Assembly: GCF_028993555.1 (NCBI RefSeq)
Contig: NZ_CP118610.1
Span: 1,550,001-1,614,000 of the forward strand
Reading direction: 5' to 3'
DNA: 64,000 nt
Origin: Ensifer adhaerens
GTDB lineage: Bacteria; Pseudomonadota; Alphaproteobacteria; Rhizobiales; Rhizobiaceae
In this document: positions 19,415 to 26,919 of the stretch, one piece after another
Layout: the number at the start of each line of letters is the position of its first letter
How positions within the stretch are numbered: the stretch's first letter is position 1
Translations under genes and position numbers: made by a program
The notes under the pieces: generated by a model
What the model was told of the DNA's origin: nothing
Database searches by the model: none
What the model saw: the letters and a program-made list of their open reading frames with translations, nothing else

Positions 19415-20236
19415 TCACGGGCTGGTCTGGCGCCGTTCCATGTCGTCATGGTTCGGACGGCGCTTCAGCGCGTGCCTCTGATAGATCTTGGCTGCGGTCA
19501 GGAAGGCGTAGACCGCCCCCGTCATCGCTTCGATGAAGCCCGGAAAGCCGCAGCGCCAAAGGCCGTTGCGGAAATAGAGCCGATAGAAATAGAGCGGTGG
19601 GCTGAACAACATCTTGTAGGGGCGTGCGGACTTTCCGGCCGCAAACTGCTGATCTGCCTTCAGCGTCGAGTATTTGTTTTCCTTGAGGATCTGCTCGTCG
19701 ATGATCAGCGGCCGGTAATGCAGCAGGCTGCCCTTGCGCGCGGCGCCGACGGCACCGTCCGGAACGATACCCTCATGGACCTTCTGGTTGAGGTCGTAGC
19801 GCCCCCTGCCCTGACGGATCAGCCTGAGGTTCCGCCGCTCGTGCACGCGCTCGGGCGTGTAGCCGTAGCCGATCAGATACGGCCTGCGGGCCACGCGCCA
19901 GCCGACTGTCTCTGCCGGTGCGTCGAGCAGCGATGGCAGCAATGCCTTCAGCGGTTCGTCGAGGCGCTCGTCGGAATCTATATTGAGGCACCACGGCTGC
20001 GTGCATTGATCAAGCGCGAACTGCTTCTGGCCGGCATAGCCCCGCCACGGCTCATGCAGGAAGCGGATCGGCCAGCCCTTGTCGATATAGGACTGCACGA
20101 GTGCCGGCGTGCCGTCGGTCGACCCGGAGTCGACGATGACGATTTCCGCGCATTGCTCGAGGCTCTCGATACAATTGCCGAGATAGGCTTCTTCGTTCTG
20201 GCAGATGATGAAGGCGGAAAGCGGAAGCTTGCTCAT
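19415..20236 (-). CDS. lpsD: LPS core glycosyltransferase (GT2), LpsD
   Basis: A 273-residue family 2 glycosyltransferase of the WaaE/LpsC-type group that decorates LPS inner core. The GT-A fold is seen from the N-terminus: LSAFIICQNEEAYLGNCIESL, EIVIVDSGSTDGTPAL and the metal-binding region CLNIDSDERLDEPLKALLP. A hydrophobic stretch near the C-terminus (GFPGFIEAMTGAVYAFLTAAK) suggests membrane contact. The gene starts 9 bp after lrp and ends 7 bp before lpsE, so the three are co-transcribed. Homologous rhizobial loci may carry a further related gene (lpsC); only one GT2 gene is visible here. Confidence 0.82.
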   Translation of the reverse strand: MSKLPLSAFIICQNEEAYLGNCIESLEQCAEIVIVDSGSTDGTPALVQSYIDKGWPIRFLHEPWRGYAGQKQFALDQCTQPWCLNIDSDERLDEPLKALLPSLLDAPAETVGWRVARRPYLIGYGYTPERVHERRNLRLIRQGRGRYDLNQKVHEGIVPDGAVGAARKGSLLHYRPLIIDEQILKENKYSTLKADQQFAAGKSARPYKMLFSPPLYFYRLYFRNGLWRCGFPGFIEAMTGAVYAFLTAAKIYQRHALKRRPNHDDMERRQTSP

Positions 20237-20245
20237 GGGCGGGCC

Positions 20246-20716
20246 TTAGATCTGTACGAGGCCGATATCCTTGACCTGGCGAATGGTCAGCATCGTGCGC
20301 ACGGTGTCGACCCGTTCGTTGGCCGTCAGCACTTCGATGACGAAGTCCTGGAAAGTCGTCAGATTCTCGGCGACACAATGCAGCAAAAAGTCGCTTTCGC
20401 CGGAAACCGTCCAGGCCTGGCGGACGATCTGCCATTCGGCGGTGGCCGCGGCGAAGGCCTTGAGATCGGCTTCCGACTGGCGCTTGAGGCCCACCATGCA
20501 GAAGGCGACCAGGTCGAAGCCGAGCGCCGGTGCGTTCAAGAGCGCATGATACCCCTTGATGACGCCCGTTTCCTCGAGCTTGCGCACGCGCCTGAGGCAG
20601 GGCGGCGCGGAGATGCCGACCCGTTGGGCGAGATCGACATTGGTCATCCGGCCATCACGCTGGAGCTCGCGAAGGATCTTGAGATCGATTGCGTCGAGCT
20701 CGACTTGTTTCGTCAT
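20246..20716 (-). CDS. lrp: Lrp/AsnC family transcriptional regulator
   Basis: A 156-residue feast/famine regulator: N-terminal helix-turn-helix (ELDAIDLKILRELQRDGRMTNVDLAQRVGISAPPCLRRVRKLEETGVIKGY, residues 4-55) and C-terminal RAM amino-acid-sensing domain (VAFCMVGLKRQSEADLKAFAAATAEW and so on). It binds DNA as an octamer or dimer assembly and responds to an amino acid. It is first in the minus-strand run lrp-lpsD-lpsE, so LPS core genes share its transcript. No dedicated amino-acid gene adjoins; the target regulon is not evident from the window. Confidence 0.9.
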   Translation of the reverse strand: MTKQVELDAIDLKILRELQRDGRMTNVDLAQRVGISAPPCLRRVRKLEETGVIKGYHALLNAPALGFDLVAFCMVGLKRQSEADLKAFAAATAEWQIVRQAWTVSGESDFLLHCVAENLTTFQDFVIEVLTANERVDTVRTMLTIRQVKDIGLVQI

Positions 20717-21375
20717 GAACGTTCGTCCTTTTTGCGTGGTGACTTTATGCGCGAGGGCAAAGTCGAAAACTTGGTTTTTGCTGACGGCTGGGCTGGCCCC
20801 AATGGCCGGCGATGTTGACAGATGGCGTCCCCTATCCCGGCGCAGCCGCGATCGTCTCGGTCGAGGTTCTCGGTAAGGCGCGCTTCAAAAGGGCGAGGTC
20901 TCGAGTCGATGCGTGGCCGAGCGCAGCGCGTTCGCGATGGAACCAAGCACGGCCGGCATTCAACCCCATATGCTTCTCCAGCAAAGTGAATCCGCGTGAA
21001 ATATCGCCAAACCCGCTGGACAACAAGCAGTCCCGCCGACTATTCGCGGGAAAATGGCTTGGCTGACACCGGTCTTGCCGCAAAAATGGGTCGCCACCGC
21101 CCGAAGCGGCACGGGCCAGGCCCGATGCGGCGTCCATTCCGGCGTCGCACCGCGCGCAGCTTGACGCTCGGTGTTGCCGATCGCAGGGCCGAACCTGGTG
21201 CACAAACGCGTCATCTGGTGGCAAAACTAGGCTTGGCGCTCAAGCACTTGTGTGTATCAGGCCCGACGCCCTTGAAAGTCATGGCAGGGAATCCCTAAAC
21301 TATGGAACTATTTCCCATTGACGCAATGGAATCGGACGAGAGCGTTCCCTCTCCCCGTGAACGAAGGACAAGACT
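20717..21375. other. Long intergenic region between divergent lrp and trxB, no recognised gene
   Basis: About 660 bp without a frame I can support. Open frames exist on both strands (for example minus 20960-21214), but they lack ribosome-binding sites and recognisable protein sequence. A GAAGGACAAGACT ribosome-binding site belongs to trxB at the right end. The region must hold both promoters; remnants of a lost gene are possible but not shown. Confidence 0.5.
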
Positions 21376-22350
21376 ATGACTGCCCGTCACGTGAAAGTGC
21401 TGATCATCGGCTCCGGCCCGGCTGGCTATACGGCCGCCATCTATACGGCGCGCGCCATGCTTGAGCCGGTTTTGATCGCCGGCATGGAACAGGGCGGCCA
21501 GTTGATGATCACCACCGACGTGGAGAACTATCCGGGCTATGCCGATCCGGTTCAGGGTCCCTGGATGATGGAGCAGATGCTGAAGCAGGCGACCCATGTC
21601 GGCGCCGAGATCGTCAACGATCTCGTGACCGACGTCGATCTGTCGGTGCGCCCGTTCCGCATCAAGACCGATAGCGGTACCGACTGGACGGCGGACGCCC
21701 TGATCATCGCCACCGGCGCCAAGGCGAAGTGGCTCGGCATCGAGACCGAGCCGACCTTCATGGGCTTCGGCGTCTCGGCCTGCGCGACCTGTGACGGTTT
21801 CTTCTACCGCAACAAGGACGTGATCGTCGTCGGTGGCGGCAACTCGGCCGTGGAAGAAGCGCTGTACCTCTCGAACCTCGCCAAGACCGTCACCGTCGTG
21901 CACCGCCGCGATTCCTTCCGGGCTGAAAAGATCCTGCAAGAGCGCCTGTTCGCCAAGCCGAATGTCAAGGTGATCTGGGACCACGAGGTCGTCGAATATC
22001 TGGGTGCGCCCGCCAAGCCGCCAATGCCCGCATCGGTCAACGGCGTGAAGCTGCGCAACACCAAGACCGGCGAGACCTCGGACATGGTGACCGACGGCGT
22101 CTTCGTCGCGATCGGTCATGCCCCGGCGGTCGAACTTTTCAAAGGCAAGCTTCGGCAAAAGTCCAACGGCTATCTGTGGACCGCGGCCGATTCGACGGCG
22201 ACCGACGTGCCCGGCGTTTTTGCCGCAGGCGACGTGACGGACGACATCTATCGTCAGGCGGTGACGGCGGCCGGCATGGGCTGCATGGCAGCGCTTGAGG
22301 CCGAGAAATACCTGGCGGGTCATATGCCCGTCGCAATTGCAGCCGAATAG
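21376..22350 (+). CDS. trxB: Thioredoxin reductase
   Basis: A 324-residue NADPH-thioredoxin reductase, keeping cytoplasmic thioredoxin reduced. FAD-binding GxGxxG is at the N-terminus (VLIIGSGPAGYTAAIYTARA), the redox-active CATC pair is in SACATCDGFFYRNKD (about residue 137), the NADPH motif is VVGGGNSAVEEALYLSNLAKTVTVVHRRD, and the C-terminal FAD contact is GVFAAGDVTDDIYRQAVTAAGMGCMAA. Length is typical. GAAGGACA precedes the ATG. It lies 117 bp upstream of lsrB, a redox-linked regulator, the same order as in Sinorhizobium. Confidence 0.97.
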   Translation: MTARHVKVLIIGSGPAGYTAAIYTARAMLEPVLIAGMEQGGQLMITTDVENYPGYADPVQGPWMMEQMLKQATHVGAEIVNDLVTDVDLSVRPFRIKTDSGTDWTADALIIATGAKAKWLGIETEPTFMGFGVSACATCDGFFYRNKDVIVVGGGNSAVEEALYLSNLAKTVTVVHRRDSFRAEKILQERLFAKPNVKVIWDHEVVEYLGAPAKPPMPASVNGVKLRNTKTGETSDMVTDGVFVAIGHAPAVELFKGKLRQKSNGYLWTAADSTATDVPGVFAAGDVTDDIYRQAVTAAGMGCMAALEAEKYLAGHMPVAIAAE

Positions 22351-22467
22351 AAGCTGCGAATCGGGGTGGTGCCGCTGAGGCACCTCGCCCCGTGTGGGAA
22401 CAGACGCATCAGCCACATCCGGGAGACAAGACCCCGTCTCCCGGAGTGGTTTCATATGGGGGACTTC

Positions 22468-23364
22468 ATGTCGCTGGACTGGGACAAACTGCGCATTTTT
22501 CACGCGGCGGCCGAGGCTGGGTCGTTCACCCATGCGGCAGACAAGCTTCATCTCTCTCAGTCTGCGATCAGCCGGCAGGTGAGTTCGCTAGAGCAGGACG
22601 TCGGCATCAAGCTTTTCCACCGTCATGCGCGCGGCCTGATCCTCACCGAACAGGGCGAGATCCTCTACCGGACGGCGCACGAAGTGCTGATGAAGCTCGA
22701 GAGCGTCAAAGTCCAGCTGAGCGAAACCACCGACAAACCGAGCGGCAAGCTGCGCATCACCACGACTGTCGGTCTCGGCCAGGGATGGCTCACGGACAAG
22801 ATCCAGGAATTCATGTCCCTGCACCCGGACGTGCAGGTCCAGCTCATCCTCGACAACGAGGAGCTCGACGTGAACATGCGTCATGCCGACTGCGCCATCC
22901 GCCTGCGCCAGCCGCAGCAGTCGGACCTCATCCAGCGCAAGCTCTTCACGGTGCACATGCACGTCTACGCAGCGCCGTCCTACATCAACAAATACGGTGA
23001 GCCGCAGTCGGTCGAGGACCTCGACAATCACCGGATCATCACCTTCGGCGAACCGGCGCCGAATTATTTGCTCGACGTCAACTGGCTCGAGATCGCCGGG
23101 CGCGATTCCGACAATCCGCGGGTGTCGCACCTGCAGATCAACAGCCAGACCTCGATCAAGCGCGCCTGCCTTCTGGGCATCGGCGTCGCCATGCTGCCGG
23201 ACTATATCGTCGGCCGCGACCCGGGCCTGATACAGTTGCCGATCAGTGCCGACATTCCGTCGTTCGATACCTATTTCTGCTATCCGGACGAGATGAAGAA
23301 CGCAGCGAAGCTCAAGGTCTTCCGCGATTACATCGTCGCCAAGGCCCGAAACTGGAACTTCTGA
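22468..23364 (+). CDS. lsrB: LysR-family regulator LsrB/VtlR
   Basis: A 298-residue LysR regulator opening MSLDWDKLRIFHAAAEAGSF, the start I associate with LsrB of Sinorhizobium and VtlR of Brucella/Agrobacterium. These control AbcR small RNAs, LPS genes and oxidative-stress functions (known from the family). Winged helix at residues 3-62 (ADKLHLSQSAISRQVSSLEQDVGIKLFHRHARG), effector domain after. Cysteines lie in HADCAIR, KRACLLG and FCYPDE; LsrB has been reported as redox-sensitive through cysteines. ATG 22468 has GGGGGA five bases upstream; ATG 22456 in the same frame has a poorer site. trxB is upstream and two AbcR-like RNAs are downstream, both matching the model locus. Confidence 0.88.
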   Translation: MSLDWDKLRIFHAAAEAGSFTHAADKLHLSQSAISRQVSSLEQDVGIKLFHRHARGLILTEQGEILYRTAHEVLMKLESVKVQLSETTDKPSGKLRITTTVGLGQGWLTDKIQEFMSLHPDVQVQLILDNEELDVNMRHADCAIRLRQPQQSDLIQRKLFTVHMHVYAAPSYINKYGEPQSVEDLDNHRIITFGEPAPNYLLDVNWLEIAGRDSDNPRVSHLQINSQTSIKRACLLGIGVAMLPDYIVGRDPGLIQLPISADIPSFDTYFCYPDEMKNAAKLKVFRDYIVAKARNWNF

Positions 23365-23376
23365 CGTCGAGCCAGC

Positions 23377-23405
23377 AAATGCTCTTTTTGTGAGCATTTC
23401 TTTAT
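23377..23405 (+). terminator. Terminator after lsrB
   Basis: AAATGCTC (23377-23384) pairs with GAGCATTT (23392-23399) around a T-rich loop (TTTTTGT), followed by CTTTAT. It starts 13 bases after the lsrB stop. A second hairpin, AATGCGCC (23443-23450) with GGCGCATT (23464-23471), lies just downstream. Confidence 0.75.
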
Positions 23406-23537
23406 CATCTTTATAACTATCTGTTTTTGCTGTTTTATTTTTAATGCGCCCACATTCTTGTGCGGCGCATTTTCGTTGTGCGATGCAGAAATAGGCAGGG
23501 ATGCGCACATGGCATGGCTGTCATGCATATTAAATGA

Positions 23538-23566
23538 TTGCTGCCCGCCCAAAAAAGCAGCATACC
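23538..23566 (+). promoter_or_regulatory. Promoter of the first AbcR-like RNA
   Basis: TTGCTG (23538-23543), 17-base spacer, CATACC (23561-23566), then about seven bases to the expected RNA start. The arrangement is the same as before the second copy (TTGAAA-17-CATATC), which supports both calls. An AT-rich stretch with T-N11-A spacing just upstream (around 23525-23540) could bind LsrB; inference. Confidence 0.65.
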
Positions 23567-23570
23567 AAAC

Positions 23571-23693
23571 CCAGCTGATGCATCTTTGGTGGCTTCTCCT
23601 CCCAGTGCCACCGCAGCAGCTGTTCCCCTCTGGAGGTTTAAATTACCTTCACAACTTATAAGGGCCCAAGTCTTCTTGTGGCCCTCTTTTTTT
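23571..23693 (+). ncRNA. abcR1: AbcR-type trans-acting small RNA, copy 1 (alpha-r15 family)
   Basis: About 120 nt. It shares with copy 2 the start GCTGATGCAT, the C-rich loop GGTGGCTTCTCCTCCC (an anti-Shine-Dalgarno-like site), CTGTTCCCCTCTGGAGGTT, ATTACCTTCACAACT and an intrinsic terminator (GGGCC at 23662-23666 with GGCCC, then TCTTTTTTT). AbcR RNAs are Hfq-dependent repressors of many ABC-transporter mRNAs in rhizobia, Agrobacterium and Brucella. Tandem copies between lsrB and an ArsR gene match the known locus. Which copy corresponds to AbcR1 or AbcR2 of another species is not decided here; the symbol follows order. Confidence 0.85.
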
Positions 23694-23744
23694 GTCTACT
23701 ACTGTTAGATACAGGCGAGCCGTGATGAAAATCACAGCCGGCTA

Positions 23745-23773
23745 TTGAAAGCCGATACTTCGCTTCCCATATC
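23745..23773 (+). promoter_or_regulatory. Promoter of the second AbcR-like RNA
   Basis: TTGAAA (23745-23750), 17-base spacer, CATATC (23768-23773), about seven bases before the expected start near 23779. It is closer to the sigma-70 consensus than the promoter of copy 1, which may give the two RNAs different expression. Confidence 0.7.
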
Positions 23774-23777
23774 AAAA

Positions 23778-23899
23778 TGCAGCTGATGCATTCTTGGTGG
23801 CTTCTCCTCCCCCGCCACCGCATTAGCTGTTCCCCTCTGGAGGTTCTCATTACCTTCACAACTACAAGGGCCCAAGTTTTCTTGAGGCCCTCTTTTTTT
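23778..23899 (+). ncRNA. abcR2: AbcR-type trans-acting small RNA, copy 2 (alpha-r15 family)
   Basis: About 120 nt, closely similar to copy 1: GCTGATGCAT, GGTGGCTTCTCCTCCC, CTGTTCCCCTCTGGAGGTT and ATTACCTTCACAACT are shared, and the terminator (GGGCC/GGCCC then TCTTTTTTT, ending 23899) is the same design. Differences cluster between the blocks (CCCGCCACCGCATTA against AGTGCCACCGCAGCA; GTTCTC against GTTTAA), where target choice could diverge. It has its own promoter, so the pair is separately transcribed. Confidence 0.87.
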
Positions 23900-23984
23900 G
23901 CCTTCATGCTGCTCACGGTCTTGTGATTTGAATATCGTGTTTCAGCGATACATCTATCGATAAAACACGATATGGCGATATGCG

Positions 23985-24275
23985 ATGGACAGAGACGAGA
24001 TATTGAAGGCGCTTGCCCATCCAGTGCGGGTGAACATCCTCGCCTGGCTGAAAGAGCCCCAGCTCCATTTCCCGACGCAGGAACATCCGCTCGATCTCGG
24101 CGTCTGCGCCGGTCAGTTCGAACGCTGCGGCCTGTCGCAGTCGACCGTTTCCTCGCATCTCGCGGTGCTTCAGCGCGCCGGCCTCGTAACGACGCGCCGG
24201 GTCGGCCAGTGGATTTTCTACCGCCGTGATGAAGAGACGATTGCCGCTTTTCTGAAGAGCATCGGCGATCTCTGA
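23985..24275 (+). CDS. ArsR-family helix-turn-helix regulator
   Basis: A 96-residue winged-helix repressor. The fold is seen from ILKALAHPVRVNILAWL (residues 6-22) through the recognition helix GLSQSTVSSHLAVLQRAGLVTTRRVGQWIFYRRDE (about 49-83). Two Cys in VCAGQFERCGLS, just before the recognition helix, could sense electrophiles or metals. It sits 44 bp upstream of an old yellow enzyme gene on the same strand, so it probably represses a joint transcript and is relieved by the reactive compound that the reductase detoxifies, as for other regulator-NemA pairs. Effector not shown. Confidence 0.9.
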   Translation: MDRDEILKALAHPVRVNILAWLKEPQLHFPTQEHPLDLGVCAGQFERCGLSQSTVSSHLAVLQRAGLVTTRRVGQWIFYRRDEETIAAFLKSIGDL

Positions 24276-24319
24276 AGCCAGCAACTCCTCCCAAGCAGAC
24301 CTCCCTGAAAGGACCTCCC

Positions 24320-25441
24320 ATGGCCTCGCTTTTTGACCCCATCACCATCGGTGACATCGCGCTGAAGAACCGCATCGTCATGGCGCCGTTGACACGCAAC
24401 CGTTCACCCGGCGCCGTTCCGAACACGCTGAACGTCACCTACTACGAGCAGCGCGCAACGGCTGGTTTGCTCATCACCGAGGGAACCGCGATCACCCAGC
24501 AGGGCCAGGGCTATGCCGACGTTCCCGGTCTCTACACGCCGGAGGCGTTGGAAGGCTGGCGCAAGGTGACGGATGCGGTGCACGCCAAGGGTGGCCGGAT
24601 CGTCGTCCAGATGTGGCACGTCGGCCGAATCTCGCACAACTCTCTGCAGCCGAACGACCAGAAGCCCGTTGCGCCTTCTGCAATCCGTGCCAAATCCAAG
24701 ACCTACCTGATCAATGCTGACGGTACCGGATCCTTTGCCGAAACCTCCGAGCCGCATGCGCTTGCTGTCACCGAGATCGAAGGCATCGTTGAAGACTATC
24801 GCAAGGCTGCGCGCGCCGCGATTGACGCCGGCTTCGATGGCATCGAGATCCATGCCGCCAACGGCTATCTCATCGATCAGTTCCTGCGTTCCGGCTCGAA
24901 CCACCGCACCGATTCCTACGGTGGCTCGATCGAGAACCGTGCTCGCTTCCTGTTTGAGGTCATGGATACCGTGACGAAGGAAATCGGCGCCGGACGCGTC
25001 GGCATCCGTCTTTCGCCGGTCACGCCGGCCAACGACGTCTTCGATCCGGAGCCGCAGTCGGTGTTCGGCTATGTGGTCAAGAACCTGGCTCGCTATCCCC
25101 TCGCCTACATCCACATCATTGAAGGCGCGACGGGTGGCCCACGTGACCACCAGCAGGGCGACCGGCCGTTCGATTATGATGCGCTGCGCTCCACCTATGT
25201 CGCAGCCGGCGGCAAGGCGGCCTGGATGACGAACAACGGTTATGACAGGGCGCTGGCGGTAAAGACGATCGAGGACGGCGAAGCCGACCTCGTCGCTTTC
25301 GGCAAATCTTTCATCGCCAATCCGGATCTCGTCGAGCGGCTGAAGCTGGACGCGCCGCTCAACACCCCCGACCAGGCGACTTTCTATGGCGGCGGCGCCA
25401 AGGGCTACACCGACTATCCGGCCCTTGAACGGGTCGCCTGA
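24320..25441 (+). CDS. nemA: Old yellow enzyme, NemA-like alkene/N-ethylmaleimide reductase
   Basis: A 373-residue FMN-containing TIM-barrel ene-reductase that uses NADPH to reduce activated alkenes, nitro compounds or maleimides. Motifs: ITIGDIALKNRIVMAPLTRNRS, the substrate-binding region MWHVGRISHNSLQP, the conserved GFDGIEIHAANGYLIDQFLRSGSNHRTDSYGGSIENR, and AFGKSFIANPDLVERL at the phosphate end. Good ribosome-binding site (AAAGGACCTCCC). It forms an operon with the ArsR regulator and ends at the hairpin at 25458. The symbol is by family. Confidence 0.93.
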   Translation: MASLFDPITIGDIALKNRIVMAPLTRNRSPGAVPNTLNVTYYEQRATAGLLITEGTAITQQGQGYADVPGLYTPEALEGWRKVTDAVHAKGGRIVVQMWHVGRISHNSLQPNDQKPVAPSAIRAKSKTYLINADGTGSFAETSEPHALAVTEIEGIVEDYRKAARAAIDAGFDGIEIHAANGYLIDQFLRSGSNHRTDSYGGSIENRARFLFEVMDTVTKEIGAGRVGIRLSPVTPANDVFDPEPQSVFGYVVKNLARYPLAYIHIIEGATGGPRDHQQGDRPFDYDALRSTYVAAGGKAAWMTNNGYDRALAVKTIEDGEADLVAFGKSFIANPDLVERLKLDAPLNTPDQATFYGGGAKGYTDYPALERVA

Positions 25442-25457
25442 CGCTCCCACATGGCCC

Positions 25458-25483
25458 ATGCCCCGTCACCCGACGGGGCATTT
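25458..25483 (+). terminator. Terminator after nemA
   Basis: ATGCCCCGTC (25458-25467) pairs perfectly with GACGGGGCAT (25472-25481) around ACCC, followed by TTTG. Confidence 0.8.
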
Positions 25484-25506
25484 GTCCATTGGGAAATTAA
25501 CCCCTT

Positions 25507-26310
25507 ATGTTTTCTGGATATTTTGAGAAGTGGTCATTGCAGCCGGACGGCGAAATTATCGTCACGCCCTCCAGCCATCTTCATCCCGTCCGCTACCGCA
25601 ACCAGTCGGCGATGCTGAAGGTCGCGCAGGATCCCGAAGAGAAATTCGGTCGCCTGCCGATGCTCTACTGGAACGGGCACGGCGCCGCCAAAGTCTTTGA
25701 GTCCGATGGTGATGCCGTCCTGATGGAGCGCGCGGACAGCCAACGCAACCTCTTCCTCATGGCGATGACGGGAAGCGATGAAGCCGTGACGCGCATCATC
25801 TGCCGCACGGTTGCCGAGCTTCACGCACCGCGCTCGACACCTGTACCGCAGGATCTTGTGCCGCTCGACAAGTGGTTCGCCTCGTTGGAGGCAGCCGCTC
25901 CTGCTCAAGGCGGCCTTTTTGCACGTGCGCTCGAGGCGGCCAAAGGCCTGTTTGTTGATCCGGAGCCGCCTGTGGTGCTTCATGGCGACGTGCATCATGC
26001 CAACATCCTCGATTTCGGCGACCGTGGCTGGCTGGCGATCGACCCGAAGCGCGTTATCGGCGATCGCGGCTACGACTATGCCAATCTCTTCTGCAATCCT
26101 GAACTGCCTCTGGTCACCGCGCCGGGCCGGCTGCAGCGGCACCTGCCCATCGTCGCCGAGGAGACCGGCCTTCACCCGCGCCGCATCCTGAATTGGGTGT
26201 TGGCCTATGCCGGGCTTTCCGCTGCCTGGTTCCTGGAGGATGGCGATGACTTCGGCGTGGAGAGCGACCTGACGATGGCGCAGATCGCAATCGCCGAGCT
26301 CGACCGTTAA
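25507..26310 (+). CDS. APH(6)/StrB-like aminoglycoside or hydroxyurea phosphotransferase
   Basis: A 267-residue small-molecule kinase of the aminoglycoside/hydroxyurea phosphotransferase group (PF04655). The catalytic loop is VVLHGDVHHANILDFG (Asp and Asn of the Brenner-type motif) and the metal-binding region is LAIDPKRVIGDRGYDYANLFCNP. The N-terminal lobe is short (YRNQSAMLKVAQDPEE carries the probable ATP-contact Lys). Chromosomal rhizobial members of this group are common and not proven resistance factors; the natural substrate is unknown. It follows nemA after 65 bp, converging to within 2 bp of the XRE-cupin regulator. Confidence 0.87.
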   Translation: MFSGYFEKWSLQPDGEIIVTPSSHLHPVRYRNQSAMLKVAQDPEEKFGRLPMLYWNGHGAAKVFESDGDAVLMERADSQRNLFLMAMTGSDEAVTRIICRTVAELHAPRSTPVPQDLVPLDKWFASLEAAAPAQGGLFARALEAAKGLFVDPEPPVVLHGDVHHANILDFGDRGWLAIDPKRVIGDRGYDYANLFCNPELPLVTAPGRLQRHLPIVAEETGLHPRRILNWVLAYAGLSAAWFLEDGDDFGVESDLTMAQIAIAELDR

Positions 26311-26312
26311 GC

Positions 26313-26882
26313 TCAACCTGTCCTCAACAGGATGACGGCATAAATGCAGGTCTCGCCGCCGGTATTGCGGAAAACGCAATCCTGCGGCGGGCCAAGCTCC
26401 AGGCAGTCCCCCTCGCCGAGGGTGTGGGTCTCAAGGCCTTCCACGAAGGTCAGGCTGCCCTCTTTCACCCATATCCATCGACGATGGTGCGCATAGGCGG
26501 ACGCCGGGATCGGTACGTCGGCGCCCGCCGGAAGCTCGACCTCGACAAGCTCGAGCGGCAGATCCGACATCGGCGACACGTGGCGCCTGAGATACCCCGT
26601 TTGCGGATCGCGCCAGACCGATTGATCCTGGCGTCGCGCCAGCCTGCCCTGGCTCATTTCTGCGCGCGCGATCAGGCTGGACATGGTGAGCCCGAACGCG
26701 CCCGCAAGCTTTGCCAGCAATGTCGCTGTCGGGCTGCTGTCGCCGCGCTCGACCTTGTGGATCATCGCGCGCGAGACACCCGAGCGCTCTGAAAGCTCGC
26801 TCAGCGACCAGCCGCGCGCTTCCCTTTCGAGCCGAATTCGTTCACTGAGCCGTTGATCCAGGCTGTCTACTTTAGTATTCAT
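26313..26882 (-). CDS. XRE-family regulator with cupin sensor domain
   Basis: A 189-residue regulator: N-terminal HTH_3 (LSERIRLEREARGWSLSELSERSGVSRAMIHKVERGDSSPTATLLAKLAGAFGLTMSSL, about residues 10-68) and C-terminal cupin barrel (LVEVELPAGADVPIPASAYAHHRRWIWVKEGSLTFVEGLETHTLGEGDCLELGPP). This pair is usual for small-molecule catabolic regulators. It is divergent from an acetyltransferase gene with only 37 bp between starts, so it likely controls both. ATG 26882 is chosen; a longer reading would run 78 bases into the neighbour's gene. GTATTC at its start and GAATAC at about 26902 form a possible operator half-site pair. Confidence 0.88.
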   Translation of the reverse strand: MNTKVDSLDQRLSERIRLEREARGWSLSELSERSGVSRAMIHKVERGDSSPTATLLAKLAGAFGLTMSSLIARAEMSQGRLARRQDQSVWRDPQTGYLRRHVSPMSDLPLELVEVELPAGADVPIPASAYAHHRRWIWVKEGSLTFVEGLETHTLGEGDCLELGPPQDCVFRNTGGETCIYAVILLRTG

Positions 26883-26919
26883 CTTGTAGTCATATAGTGA
26901 ACGAATACGAGGAGCAAGC

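Noticed and set aside
20832..21224. 130-codon frame in the lrp-trxB gap
   Set aside because: No ribosome-binding site, Cys/Arg-rich composition with no family resemblance; overlaps other open frames equally long.
21295..22551. 418-codon minus-strand frame opposite trxB and the lsrB start
   Set aside because: Mirror of trxB codons; composition is typical of antisense frames and trxB is certain.
23458..23661. 67-codon frame upstream of and over the first AbcR RNA
   Set aside because: It overlaps the sRNA and its promoter, and the protein is not family-like; structure and terminator show RNA function.
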